From Heterohyrax brucei (lineage: Eukaryota > Chordata > Mammalia > Hyracoidea > Procaviidae), in contig CM053141.1 of NCBI GenBank assembly GCA_028571685.1, positions 78,477,833 to 78,541,832 of the forward strand: a DNA stretch of 64,000 nt, in the 5' to 3' direction. Position 1 is the stretch's first letter, and every line of letters starts with the position of its first letter. The position numbers and the translations under genes are program-made. This document shows, one piece after another, positions 23,124 to 35,406 of this stretch. Under the pieces are notes generated by a model that worked only from the letters and a program-made list of their open reading frames with translations, did no database searches and was not told the origin of the DNA.

Positions 23124-26100
23124 ATAGCAGCAGTGAACACATACCTATCAATAATTACACTGAATGTGAATGGACTGAATGCTCCAGTAATGAGACATTG
23201 AGTCACATCTTGGATGAAAAGACATGACCCACCCATATGTTGTCTACAAGAAACTCACTTGAGACCTAAAGATAGAAACAAACTGAAAATTAAAGGATGG
23301 AAGAATATATATCAAGCTAACAATGAACAAAGAAGAGCAGGGGTGGCAATTCAAATCTCAGACAAAATCAATTTTAATGTCAAATCCACCATCGTGGACA
23401 AAGATGGACATTATTTACTGCTGAAAGGTTCAGTATACAATGAAGACTTAACTATACTAAATATCTACGCACCTAGTATCAGAGCACCTAAATACATCAA
23501 AGAAACACTGACTGCACTCAAAAAAGAGTTAAATGACTCCACAATAATAGTGGGAGACTTCAACATTCCACTCTTAATACGGGACAGATCAACTAGAAAA
23601 AAAGCTCAGTAAAGATGAAGAAGACCTCATTGCCACAATTTACCAACTAAACTTCACTGATTTATACAGAACTTTCTGCCCATCAGCAGACAACTACACC
23701 TTCTTCTCCAGAGCACATGGAACATTCTCCAGAATTGACTATGTGTTAGGACATAATGCAGTTCTCAACAAAATCCATACCATTGAATTAATGTAGTATC
23801 TTCTCAGATCATAAAGCCATAAAAGTTGAAATCAGTAGCAGAAAAAACACAGATAGAAAGTGGAACTCTTGGAAACTGAACAATACCTTGCTCAAAAAAA
23901 CATGGGTTATAGAAGAAAGCAAGGATGAAATAAAGAAATTCATGGATTCCAATGAGAATGAAAACACTTCCTACCAGAACCTATGGGATACAGCCAAAGC
24001 AGTGCTCAGAGGTCTGTTTATCTCCATCAATGCACACATCTGGAAGGAAGAAAGAAACCAAATCAAGGAGCTAACCCTACAGCTTGAACAAGAAGAGACA
24101 GAACAACAGAGGAACCCCTTAGGCAACAGAGGAAAACAGATCATAAAGATTAGAGAAGGTCTAAATGAATTAGAGACTAGAAAAACAATTGAAAACACCA
24201 AAAGCTGGTTTTTAGAAAATATCAACAAAATTGACAAACCACAGGCTAAACTTCTAAGAAAAATAGGAAAGGAAACAAATAATCCAAATTAGAAATGAGA
24301 GGGGAGTGGTCACAACAGATCCAACAGAAATTAAAAATATCATAACAGAATACTATGCAAGACTGTAACAAATTTGAAAACCTAGAGGAAATGGACAAAT
24401 TCCTTGATTCATGTCATCTATGCAAATTATCACAACGTGAAGCAGAACAACTTAATAAACGCATCACATAGGAAGAGATTTCAAAAGTCATCAAAAAACT
24501 GCCAACCAAAAAAAAGCCCGGGCCCAGATGGCTTCACCACAGAATTCTACCAAGCTTTCAGAGAAGAGTTATCTCCAATACTACTGAGACTATTTCACAG
24601 TATAGAGAGGGATGGAGTAAACCCAAACTCATTCTATGAAGCCAGCATAACCCTGATACCAAAACCAGGGAAAGGCCCAATAAAAAAGGAGAACTACAAA
24701 CCGGTATCACTAATTAATCTAGATGCAAAAATCTTCAACAAAATTTTTGCCAATAAAATACAACAATGTATCAAAAAAATAATCCATCATGATGAAGTGA
24801 GATTCATACCAGGGATGCAAGGCTGGCTGAATATCAGAAGAACAGCTAATGTGATTAACCACATAAATAGCACAAAAGACAAGAATCACCTAATTTTGTC
24901 CATTGATGCAGAAAAGGCATTTGATAAAGTCCAACACTCATTCATACTAAAAACTCTTAGCAAAATACGCATAGATGGAAAATTTCTCAACACAATAAGG
25001 GCCATTTACACAAAACCAACTGCCTACGTCATCCTGAATGGAGACAGACTGAAGGAGTTTCCCTTGAGAACAGGAACTAGACAAGGATGCACACTCTCAC
25101 CTCTCCTATACAACACAGTACTAGAAGTTCTAGCCAGAGCAATTAGACAAGACCAAGAAGTAAAGGGCATCTGCATCAGCAAAGAAGAAGTCAGTATCTC
25201 CCTGTTTGCTGATGATATGATTGTATACACAGAGAATCCCAAAGAATCTATAAGGAAACTACTCAAACTGATAGAAGAGTTCAGCAAAGTCTCAGGATAT
25301 AAGATAAACATAAGTAAATCAGTAGAATTCCTTTACACCAACAGTGAGACTGCTAATGAAGAAATCATCAAAACAATACAATTTACTATACCCCCAAGAA
25401 GATAAAGTACCTAGAAATTAATCTAACGAGAGAAATAACAGCCCTTTACAAACAGAACTACAAGCCCTTACTACAGGAAACTAAGAGAGACTTAGATAAA
25501 CGGAAAAACCTACCCTGCTCATGCATAGGAAGAATTAACATTGGGAAAATGTCTGTTTTACCCAAAGCAATCTACTTATATAATGCAATCCTAATACAAG
25601 TTCCAGTGTCATTTTTTAATGAGATGGAGAAACAGATTACCAATTTTGTTTGGAAAGGGAAGAAACTCCGGATAGGTAAAGTACTACTGAAGAAGAAGAA
25701 CACTCTGGGAGGCCTCTCATTACCCGACTTCAGAACCTATTACACTGCCACAGTAGTCAAAACAGCCTGGTACCGGTACAAGAACAGACAGATTGATTAA
25801 TCGAACAGAATCGAGACCCCAGAGATGACACTACCTGCCTGTGAACTGGGGCAAAAACAGTCTCTTCAACAAATGGTGCTGGGAAAATGGGATATCTACA
25901 GATCTTGAAACAAGATCTGTATCTTACACCTTATACAAAAACCAACTCCAACTGTATAAAAGACCTAAATATCAAATCTAAAACAATAAAGCTCATCCAA
26001 GAAAAAGTAGGAACAACAATGGAAGTTTTAATGCATAATGTAGACAGACTTTAAAATCTGTCAAACAAACCACAATCAACAGAGAATAGATAAATGGGAA

Positions 26101-26878
26101 CTACTAAGAATCAAACACTTTCTCTCATCCAAAGACTTCATCACATGAGTTAAAAGATCACCTACAGAATGGGAAAAAATAGTTGGCAACTCTATATCAG
26201 ACCAACACCTGATCTCCATAATCTACAAGGTACTACAAAATATCAATAAGAAGAAGATAAATCATCCAAATAAGCGATGGGCAAAGGAGATGGACAAACA
26301 TTTCTCTAAAGAGGAGATCCAGCAGCCAAAAAACACATGAGGATGTGTTCACGATCTTTAGTTATTAAAGAAATTCAAATAAAAATGACAATGAGATAGC
26401 ATCTCACCCCAACAACGTTGGCCATGATCCAAAAAACACAAAACAACAAATGCTGGAGAGGCGGTGGAGAAAGTGGGACTCTCGTACACTGTTGGTAGGG
26501 TTGCAAAATTGTCCAGCCTCTTTGGAAAGCAATCTGGCGCTTCTTTAAACAATGGATATAGATACACCATTTGACCCAGTAATTCTACTACTTGGAATAT
26601 ATCCTACAGAATCAAGGCCATTCACACCAACAGATACATGCACAAGAATGTTTATCACAGCACAGTCCTCGATAGAAAAAAGATGGAATCAACCCAGATG
26701 CCCAACAGAGCAATTGATAGGTAAACTATGGTATATATACTCAATGGAGCACTATGCAATGACAAAGAACAATGATGATTCTAGAAAACATCTCATAACC
26801 TGGTTTCAATTGGAGGGCATTATGTTGAGTGAAAGTAGTCAGAAACAAAAAGACAAATATTGTATGAGACCCCTATGA
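23124..26878 (+). pseudogene. L1 (A) ORF2, broken
   Basis: ORF2p carries endonuclease and reverse transcriptase. The expected start codon is ATA at 23,124 (ATG in the copy at 40,710). The endonuclease part (23,214-23,612) has CLQETHL and IVGDFN. The longest open stretch, 24,404-25,405, has the RT motifs [43 protein letters not shown] and FADDMIVY (codons at 25,205-25,228). The C-terminal part has NFVWKGKK and GGLSLPDFRTYYTATVVKTA. Several frame changes and stops, plus a small deletion near 25,845, leave it non-functional. Confidence 0.88.
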
Positions 26879-28839
26879 TAAAAACTCAAAAACAGACTTA
26901 TGCATAGAAGAAAAGACTCTTTGACAGCTGCAAGGGAAGGGAGGGAGGGGGAGGGGGAGGATTTAGGTTGGATAGTTGGTAGAAATTGGGTTGGGTGAAA
27001 CCAGTGATAGCACACATTAGAAACAAGAACAATATTAAGTGGACTTCAACATAACTTGAATACTCCTTCTATCTTAACCCAATATTGCAAGGTCAGAGTA
27101 GCTGGGGCAGGGGGCAGGGGACCATGTTCTTAAGCGAAATTGAGGCCAAGTGGCACAACTAGCATATTGCTAAGAGGGCTCTCTGTACCCCACATTGGTG
27201 AGTGGTGTCTGGGGTCTTAAAAGCTGCCTAGCTACCATCCAAGGGCACAGCAAATGGTCCCAACTCAGCAGGAACGGATGCTCTCTGAGGACCAAAACGA
27301 CATGGGGGAAAGACAACCCAGAAGACAGACAGACCCACATGTGTGGGTGCCTACATCGACTTGGGACCAGAAGAACCGGATAATGCCCGGCCACCACCTG
27401 TGACAACCGCGATGGAGCTCACAAAGTTGAGTCTCACTGGCAACACAAGAATGAAAAGGGGTGCACCTGAGATCTCCACTAAAAGACCGCAACTATCTAG
27501 TTGGGAGAAAGCGATGACAGCACACATTAGGAAAAAGAACAACATTAAGTGGACTTCAGCATAACTTGAGTACTCCTTCCATCTTAACTCAATATTGCAA
27601 GGATAGAGTAGCTGGGGCGGGGGGCGGGGGGACCATGCTCTTAGGCGAATTCCAGGCCAATTGGCACAACTAGCATTTTGCTAAGAGAGCTCTCTGCACC
27701 CCACATTGGTGAGTGGCGTCTGGGGTCTTAAAAGCTGCCAAGCTGCCATCCGAGGACACAGCAAATGGTCCCAACTCAGCAGGAACGGATGCTCACCAAG
27801 GGCCAAAACGGCATGCGGTAAAGACAACCGAGAAGACAGAGACCCACAAGAGTGGGTGCCTACATTGACTTAGGACCGGAAGAACCGGATGGTGCCCGGC
27901 CACCACCAGTGATAGCCACGACGGAGCTCACAGAGAGGAGCCTCACTGGCAACACAAGAATAAAAAGAGGTGCATCATGAGATCTCCACTGAAAGACCTC
28001 AATTGATGGTCCAGCGGTTTTGGGGTTACTCTGAGAGCATGGCCCCCTTCCCTGATGCTGCCCTCTCCCATAAATTATAACAAAGGTCCACTCTTCGGAC
28101 AAGAATGGATTGGACTTGGCAAGGCAGAGTGACCATATATTGGAAGCACTTTATGGTTCTATACATCTATAGGATATCATCTTGCTGACCTCTGGCTGGA
28201 GGAAGGGGAGTGGATGGAGAGGAGGGGAAAGGAGACTGTTGGGAGAATGAGACAGGTATGGAGCAGAGAGGAATAGTGTGCTGTCACCAGACAGGGAGAG
28301 CAGTGGAAGCTGCATATAGGGGGGCATGTAAATTTACATGTGAATGTACATTTTCACTCAGTTATGTTAAATTAAAAAAAAAAAAATTAAATAAAAAAAA
28401 AAAGACCGCAACTGATGGTCCAGCGGCTTCGGGGTTCCCCTGGGAGCATGGGCCCTGGCCCTGATGCTGCCCTTGCCCATAAATCATTATGAAGGTCCAC
28501 TCTTCGAACACGAATGGATTGGATTTGGCGATGCAGAGAGATCACATATTGGATGCACTTTATGGTTGTACGCATCTATAGGATATCATCCTGTGGACCT
28601 CTGGCTCGAGTAAAGGGTGTGGGTGGAGAGGAGGGGAAAGAAAACTGTTGGGAAGATGAGACATGTATGGAGCAGAGAGGAATAATGTGCTGTCACCGGG
28701 CAGGGAGAGCAGTGGAAGCGGGATACAGGTGGGCATGTAAATTTACATGGGAATGTACATTTTCACTCAATCATAATTAAAATAATAATAATAAAAAGGT
28801 ATACATTTGAAAAAAAAACTGCAGTTTAAATACAGGCCT

Positions 28840-29813
28840 TACTAAGCACAGGCATTCCTCAATTTACAACATGATTCTGTGTTCTGAGTCACTTGTGACA
28901 CACACAAAAATATCTTTTCTTTAGTTTTTATTATTTTATGTTTTATTATCAATATCTTCATAAATTCAATCTTTACTTGTCTTTGGGGGTTGGAAACATT
29001 CAATATAAACTTACAGATACAGATTAATGTATACATATATAAAAAAATACACAAATCATAAAAATCTTCTCTAATGATAGAGTTGGACAATGTTGCCCTT
29101 TTGTTAGTTGTGTTAACTCCACCTGGATCATTCCTGGGAATAAGAATGGAGTTTCTGCTTAGAAAGTTAGTGCAAGTTGTCTGTATGATTCTTTCCTTTC
29201 TTTTCTTCGTATACTTCATGGTGCCATCTTACTGCTTCTAGAAGCTGCCTATGGACTTCGGCAAAGCTATCAATGTTGTTTTCAAGCAGCTGAAGCCGCT
29301 GGTTTAGTTTTCAAAACTTTATTTAATCCTTTCACCATAAAATTTTTTAACAACTTTTCTCCTTCCTCATTATTTCTTTCTTCTTCAGTATTTTTCTTTT
29401 TAAAATTCATCAAGTCCTGATCTGTCAATTCTCTTTTTTCATAATCTATGAGCTGTTCCACATTGCTGATATCAACAACTGAGCTTCAGGTTAACAGATG
29501 CTGGGTAAGGTCTGGTCTACAAGGAAGGTGGCGCCAGTGTTGTAACAGGAAAATCAGATTGGGGTAACAGCTGTCAGGCAAGCATGCCATTCAACTGCCA
29601 TATGTTGTTAGAGCTGAACGCTATGCAACTTTCTGTCCATTATGACTCCTGATATCAACAACAACTTCACTGCAGATCAGGAGGTAGCCTTCTATACAGC
29701 ATTGTTTAGAACAGTACAACACTGAACATCTGTTGAGTGAGCATTTGAGAATAACAACATCAGCAAATTATGCACTGCAACACCAAATGTAATTAGTATC
29801 TATTACTAACCAC
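28840..29813 (-). mobile_element. Tigger-like DNA transposon remnant
   Basis: On the minus strand, about 29,460 down to 29,190 encodes a C-terminal transposase-like tail. An acidic run (TDQDLMNFKKKNTEEERN) is followed by FMVKGLNKVLKTK and, in another frame, LENNIDSFAEVHRQLLEAVR and VYEEKKG. This order resembles the end of Tigger/pogo transposases. The family call is by pattern only. The part 28,840-29,100 shows no coding. Confidence 0.5.
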
Positions 29814-30955
29814 GTTGTTGTTGTTGTTGTTGTTAGGTGTTATAGAGTCAGTTCTGACTCACAGCAACCCTATGCACAACAGAACGTAACACTGCCTGGT
29901 CTTGTGCCATGTCCACAATCATTTTTATGCTTAAGCCCTTTCTGCAGCCACTGTGTCAATCCATCTCATTGAGGGTCTTTCTCTTTTTCGCTGACCCTCC
30001 ACTCTTAACAAGCATGATGTCCTTCTCCAGGGACTGATCCTTCCTGACAACATGTCCAAAGTATGTAAGATGCAGTCTTGCCATCTTTGCTTTTAAAGAG
30101 CACTCTGGTTCTCCTTCTTCCAGAACAGATCTGTTCGTTCTTTTGGTGGTCCATAGTACATTTAACATTCTTCTTCAGCACCACAATTCAAAAGCATCAG
30201 TTCCTCTTCTGTCTTCTTTGTTCCTTGTCCAGCTTTCAGATGCATATGATGCAAATGAAAACACCATGGCTTGGGTCAGGCATACTTTAGTCTTCAAGGT
30301 GACGTCTTTACTTTTCAGTACTTTAAAGAGACCTTATGCAGCAGATTTTCCCAATGCAATGCGTCTTTTGATTTCTTAATTACTGCTTCCATGGTGCTGA
30401 TGTGGACCGATTTAAAATGAAACCCGTGACAACCTGAATCCTTTCTCCATTTGTGACAATGCTGCTTAGTGGTCCAGTTGTGAGGATTTTTGTTTTCTTG
30501 ACGTTGAGGTGCAACACATACTTAAGGCTATGGTCCTTGATCTTCATCAGTAAGTGTTTCAAATCATCTTCACTTCCAGCAAGTAACGTGGTGTCATCTG
30601 TGTAATGCAGGTTGTTAACGAGTCCTCCTCCAATACTGATGCCTCATTCTTCTTCGTGTAATCTAGCTTCTTGGATTATTTGCTCAGCACACAGATTGAG
30701 ACGGTATGGTGAAAGGATACAACCCTGACACACACCTCTCCTGACTTTAAACCATGTAGTGTCCTCCTATTCTGTTCTCACAACTGCCTCTTGATCCATA
30801 TACAGATTTCTTAAGAACACAATTAAGTGTTCTGGAATTCCCATTTTATGCAATGTTAGCTGTAACTTGTTATGATCCACACAGTCAGATGCTTTTGCAT
30901 AGTCAATGAAACATAGGTAAACATCTTTCTGGTCTTCTCTACTTACTAACCATAG
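29814..30955 (-). mobile_element. RTE 3' part with (GTT)n tail
   Basis: The 3' end is marked by a gttgttgttgttgttgttgt run at 29,814-29,834, followed by tcagttctgactcacagcaa. The element runs to about 30,955 and is 5' truncated. The inverted sequence holds the segment gaccatagccttaag and RT remnants. It is inserted in the Tigger-like remnant. Confidence 0.85.
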
Positions 30956-31149
30956 GATATGCCAAAAAAAAACCCATAGAGTTTAATAACACTACATCAT
31001 AACTCAATTATGTCATAAGTTCATGACTACCTATATTAGGGGTGCACCTGTAATCACTGACTTGTCAATGGACTGTGCTGTGCAATCTCTGCATCCCATA
31101 AGATTTACTGCACTGTTTCATAAACTGAGAAAGTTTAAAAAAGGAAAAA

Positions 31150-31300
31150 TTTGAGTACAGTCAGTCCTCATGTTACAAAGATCTGTTCCTAAGTATGTCT
31201 TTAAGCAACATTTGCAAGTAAAGTTGGAATGGGTACATATGGTTCTTACTGTCAGTCAAGTGTTTGTCTTAATATATAGTGTATATTTTAACTTTCTTCT
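31150..31300. mobile_element. Possible Tigger terminal inverted repeat (left)
   Basis: The sequence cagtcagtcctcatgttaca, then gttcctaagtatgtctttaa, resembles the inverted ends of Tigger-type elements. A similar inverted piece lies at 34,560-34,640, on the other side of an inserted L1. Confidence 0.4.
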
Positions 31301-34300
31301 TTCTTTGCAGTTTTCAGTGCTCAGGTATTACATATCTTTTGTCAGATATATTCTTAAACTTTTTTTTTTCATTCTCACCCCTCCTCTCCCTGGTAACTAT
31401 CAACGATTGTTTCTTTTTATTTGGAAATCTTTTCAAGAATTTTCGTAACAGTAGTCACACACACACTTGTCCCTATGTGACTGACTCATTTCATTTACCA
31501 TAATGGCCTCCTGCTTGCCCTGTGTCATGAGATGATGTCGAGTTTTACAAGCACCATCTGTTAAAAAAACTGTTCTCCCATTTGATGGACTTTGAGTCAG
31601 GCACACTTACAGAAGATCAGGTGACCACAGTGGATGGATTTACATCTGGGTTCTCAACTTTGTTTCATTGGTCAATGTATCTTTTGTTGTCTTTCTTTCT
31701 AAAGTGTGCCTCTTAAAAACAACATATTATTGCAGTCATTGTGGAGGGCGAGGTGGTACTGATATTTTCTTTGTTACTTTTACTTTCCTGTGATGAATTC
31801 TTTTGGTTTGAGGATTTCTTTTTCATTTCTTTTGTTTCTGTAGATTCTGCTTTTATTGAGACTTCATTTCCCTTCTTTATTTTGATAAGCATGTTTATAA
31901 CCTTCTTTGTGGTTACACCTTGATATTCACCTTGTCTCCTAGGTGTGAGCCAGTCTATTGTTATTTGGTAGGGCCTTGCCTTCAGCTCTATTAGGAAGGT
32001 CTGTATATACACCATTTATTCTCTCTTCTGTTGTTCTGATGTTGTTGCCATTTACAGATAACCTCTCTGGCTCCCTGTCACAATTCTTTTGGTTTTGAAG
32101 TGTCCTTGATAGTTCATTTCCTATATAGGTGTCTAGCTGGTAAAACTCTGCATTCTATATTGAGGCTGTAGTCTCATATTGTTTGTCCTCACACCAAAGG
32201 ATTCTCTAATAATTCTTGTAAATTTGGCTTTCTTTTTACATATTCCCTTAACTTCTGTTTATATAGAAACATCCTAATTTCACCATATTTGTAATAAGAG
32301 TTTTACAGGATATATTACACTTGGTTGGTGTCATGGATTGAATTGTGTCCCCCCCAAAACAGGTATCATCATGTGGCTGGGACATGATTCCCAATATTTT
32401 ATGATTGTCCTCCATTTGTGATTTCCTCCTATCCTGTATGTTAAAGGATTAGGGTGGGACTGTAAATTCCTTTATAAGATCACCTCCCTACCCCACTGTA
32501 AAAGAAGTTTCCCTGGAGTATGGCTTGCACTACCCTTAATCCTTTCATCCTACAAGAGATAAAAGGAAAGGGAAGCAAGCAGAGAATTGGGAACCTCATA
32601 CTATCAAGAAAGCAGCACCGGGAGAAGAGTGCGTCCTTCAGACCTGAGGTTCCTGCACCAAAATGCTCCTTGGACAAAGACTGATACAATATCGAACTTG
32701 CTTCCAGAGCTGACAATGGGGAAAGCCTTCCCCAGGAGTGGACATCCTGAATTTGGACTTGGATCCTCCTGGACTGTGTAAGAATAAACTTTCCTTTGTT
32801 AAAGCCATCCACACATGGTATTTCTGTGACAGCACCACTAGCTGACTCAAATAGTTGGTAGTTTTCTTTTTCTTTCAAGGTTTTAGATATATCATCCCAT
32901 CGCCTTCTTGCCTACATGGTTTCTGCTGAACAATCAAGGCTTAGTCTCACTTGTTTCACTTCTGTATGTGACTTTTGTTTTTCTCAAGCTGTTCTCAGTA
33001 TATTTCTCTGATTCTGGTTTTAGCAGGTGTAATTATGATACACTGTAACCATTTTCTCTTAAGGTCTATCTCATACAGGATTCATAAAGCTTCTTGGATG
33101 GCAAGCTTTTCACCTTTCATGATATTAAGAAAGTTTCCTGTTGGCAATTCTTCAATGATCATCTCTATGTTTTCCATTTTCTCCTCCTGTTCTGTAACTC
33201 TGATCACTTGTGAATTTTTACTTTCAATTGCATCCCACATCATTCTCTGGGTTTCTTCCTTCTTTTCTCTGAGTTTTCCTCACACAGAGATGTACTTAAG
33301 TGTTTATCTTTTATTTTGCTAATCCTGTGTTCCATCATTTCATACCTGCTCCTCATCCTTTTTATGGCACTGTCCATTTCTGAAACCTTGCTGTCTATCT
33401 TTTGGATTTCTAATCATTTTTGTATGATTTCTAGTTGTGAATTTATTTTGGCATTTTTTTCCTGTATTATTTTCATGAATTCTTCCATGAATTTGTCTGC
33501 CTTTTCCATAATTGTCTATTTTTCCCCTCATTTTTGTCTGCCTTTTGTTTCAACTCTTGGATAGCTCTGAATATTAGAGATTCAAATTCCTTATCAGGTA
33601 ATTCTAGTGCCTTTTCTTCTACCAGAAGGTCATCTGGTGTTTTATTTTGGATACCTACTAGAACATTCCTGTCCTTTTCTTTTTTTTACAATTCTTGATA
33701 TTATCTGCTGTCTTCAGACCATTCAATTGTTATTTTGTTTATTGACTGTGGATCTGTTTGTTTCATCCTGCTGTTTTGCTTCACTTGCTTATGCGAAAGC
33801 AGGCAGGCTGCACGCTCTTTGTTGTTTGCTCATCTCTGGTCAAGATATTTTTTTACCTCCGTGTCCAACAGGCAGGGCCAGTTGCTCAGCTGTGGTGGAG
33901 TTAGGCAGGTCCAGTGGGTACTCTGTGTTCTGTTGGGAGTTCCTGAAGGTGCTTTCTCACACACTCACTCTGCCAATCTCTGATGCAGGTACGGTACATC
34001 CAAGCAGCAGGGACACTGCACTTCCCAGCCAGCTAAGCCATGGCAGGTAGCCAAGAATATTGGAAGTTGAGCAGCAGGGAGCAGATGGCGGTGGGAAAGT
34101 TTGCCATGCTTACCATCAGGCACTTTGTCCTTCACTGAGAACTCCATAAAAAATCTGCACTCCTGTGCTCTCTGTCTGCTAATCTCCCACAGGCATCCAA
34201 GATGGTGGAACCATGCTGAGTTACCTGATAGGGAACTTTCTCTCGTATCTCTTATCACCCTCTGTTTTCTGTCAGTTTCTTACTTCATTTGGTGTTTGGC

Positions 34301-34435
34301 TGAGATCTTTATCTTGTGACCTGATACTTCCATTCCAAGACTGAGTTTGCCTCTCTTTATTCCGTCTTTTTTGGGTCTTTACTGTGGAAGGACAACACAG
34401 TACTTCTGTCTATAGCACCACATTGGCCAAAAGTC
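31301..34435 (-). mobile_element. Old L1 (minus), split by an LTR
   Basis: About 31,530-31,690 is the reverse of an L1 ORF2 end (ggatttacatctgggttctc and ggtcaatgtatc). About 31,710-32,332 and 32,858-33,650 cover ORF1-like sequence (minus frame with SSNQKNSSQESKSNKENIST), and 33,650-34,435 is 5' UTR. Much of ORF2 is missing, so it could be a half-L1 type or a deleted copy. An LTR sits between 32,333 and 32,857. Confidence 0.65.
32333..32857 (+). mobile_element. MaLR-like solo LTR fossil inside L1
   Basis: It starts with catggattgaattgtgtccc and ends near agcaccactagctgactcaa. The flanks gttggtg and gttggta look like a short target duplication. It contains aataaactttcctttgtt near the end. Same LTR type as 19,180 and 51,388. 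It is a solo LTR, younger than the L1 it interrupts. Confidence 0.7.
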
Positions 34436-34639
34436 TATTTTAACTTTTTGTGCATGTAAAAACGTTAAGAGACACCAAAAATCACACGTTGTTTTTGTGG
34501 GCATCAAAACGCAGTGTATGCTATTTGTTATTTAACTTAAAATTGTAATATAATAGGCTTCATGGCAGTCCGTTCTTAAGTACAAGTTACCCATTAAGTT
34601 GGATGTTAGTGACCTAAAGAGTGGCTACATCCAAAATCA

Positions 34640-35250
34640 TTATCCAGACTGGCCAACCACTGCTTAGTACCTTACCTACTTAAGTGCCTTTCCAGGAGAA
34701 CACATCAGGCTCCCTTCACAAGGAAGGTTACAGGAGAGATTCAGGATTTGCAGACTACCCCTTCAAAGCTCCCTGCTCCACACTTTCCACCTCATACTTC
34801 ATTATCTCCACTTTCCTGACTTTTGTTGCCACTGTAAATCTACCATTTTATCATTAATTTGCCTCTGTAGCTTAGTGTACCATCAGCCTTTTCCAACTTC
34901 TGACTTCATTCTCTTTCTTGGCTTACTGCATCCAAGGCTGAGTCTCACAGCAACAATGCCTATGCAACACCAGCCCAGGCACCACCCTTCTGGGTAATGC
35001 TGCTACCCATGGCCCATCTCATCAGCCTCAGCCTAGCATATTCTTTAAGGAGAAGCACAATGTTCCAAACCCCAATTCCCCCACCACCTTGCCCACATCC
35101 CTGGAAAACAACGGTAAAGATCTACTTAAAGTAGGAAAATTAGTTGAAAGCTTTCTATCTGGATCTTGTCTTAGGCCAATTCTGCTATACTTTCAGGGGA
35201 CTTAGCTGAAACTACAAACCACTTTTATAATAACTGTAACCCCAACTCAC
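34640..35250. other. Intron sequence without recognised feature
   Basis: A moderately GC-rich stretch (34,900-35,120) with no consistent frame. I see no gene or known repeat. Confidence 0.35.
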
Positions 35251-35406
35251 CAGCATAACTTGGCTCATTTACATTTCCACCACTTTTTATACAACGATGA
35301 ACAAGATCAGCATCATTTTGTAGAGCAGCTCTATACAGTAAATTCTCTCCAAAAATGTTTTTCCGGTTAATACTAGAAAGAGACATCTTATTCACCTTCA
35401 TTTTTC
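35251..35406 (-). CDS. ANKRD31: ANKRD31 coding exon f (ankyrin repeat 1)
   Basis: This exon has 156 nt, phase 1 to 1, with acceptor ccatttcag before GAAAAATG and donor GCTG followed by gtgagt. After KMKVNKMSLSSINRKN it encodes the first ankyrin repeat: NIFGENLLYRAALQNDADLV, then an RCIKSGGNVNEPSYAG stretch. The G-NLLYRAA helix pattern and the G-NVNEPSYAGW turn are typical of ankyrin repeats; the turn is completed by the next exon 22 kb away. Ankyrin repeats bind other proteins; the partner of this block is not shown by the sequence. Confidence 0.95.

Larger units (their letters stand above)
20747..28818 (+). mobile_element. Full-length LINE-1 (A) with duplicated 3' tail
   Basis: The 5' UTR starts at gggtgagggaatcaagatgg, followed by ORF1 (from 21,748), ORF2 (from about 23,124 to 26,878) and a long 3' UTR. 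A G-rich tract at about 26,936-26,960 opens the 3' UTR. A likely target-site duplication is ctgtagttta at 20,737-20,746 and ctgcagttta at 28,819-28,828. The 3' UTR has a 510-bp tandem duplication (27,011 and 27,521). An internal A-run at 28,374-28,403 is followed by a second copy of the last 370 bp or so. It lies antisense to ANKRD31 in the 22-kb intron. Confidence 0.9.

Noticed and set aside
24404-25405. 333-residue open frame, the longest in the window
   Set aside because: It is the reverse-transcriptase part of L1 (A) ORF2, with stops and frame changes on both sides.
34900-35120. GC-richer patch as a possible exon or pseudogene
   Set aside because: No consistent frame, splice sites or recognisable product.
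12952-35250. A missing ankyrin exon in the 22-kb intron
   Set aside because: The ankyrin repeat continues without gap from exon f to exon g, so none is needed and none was seen.
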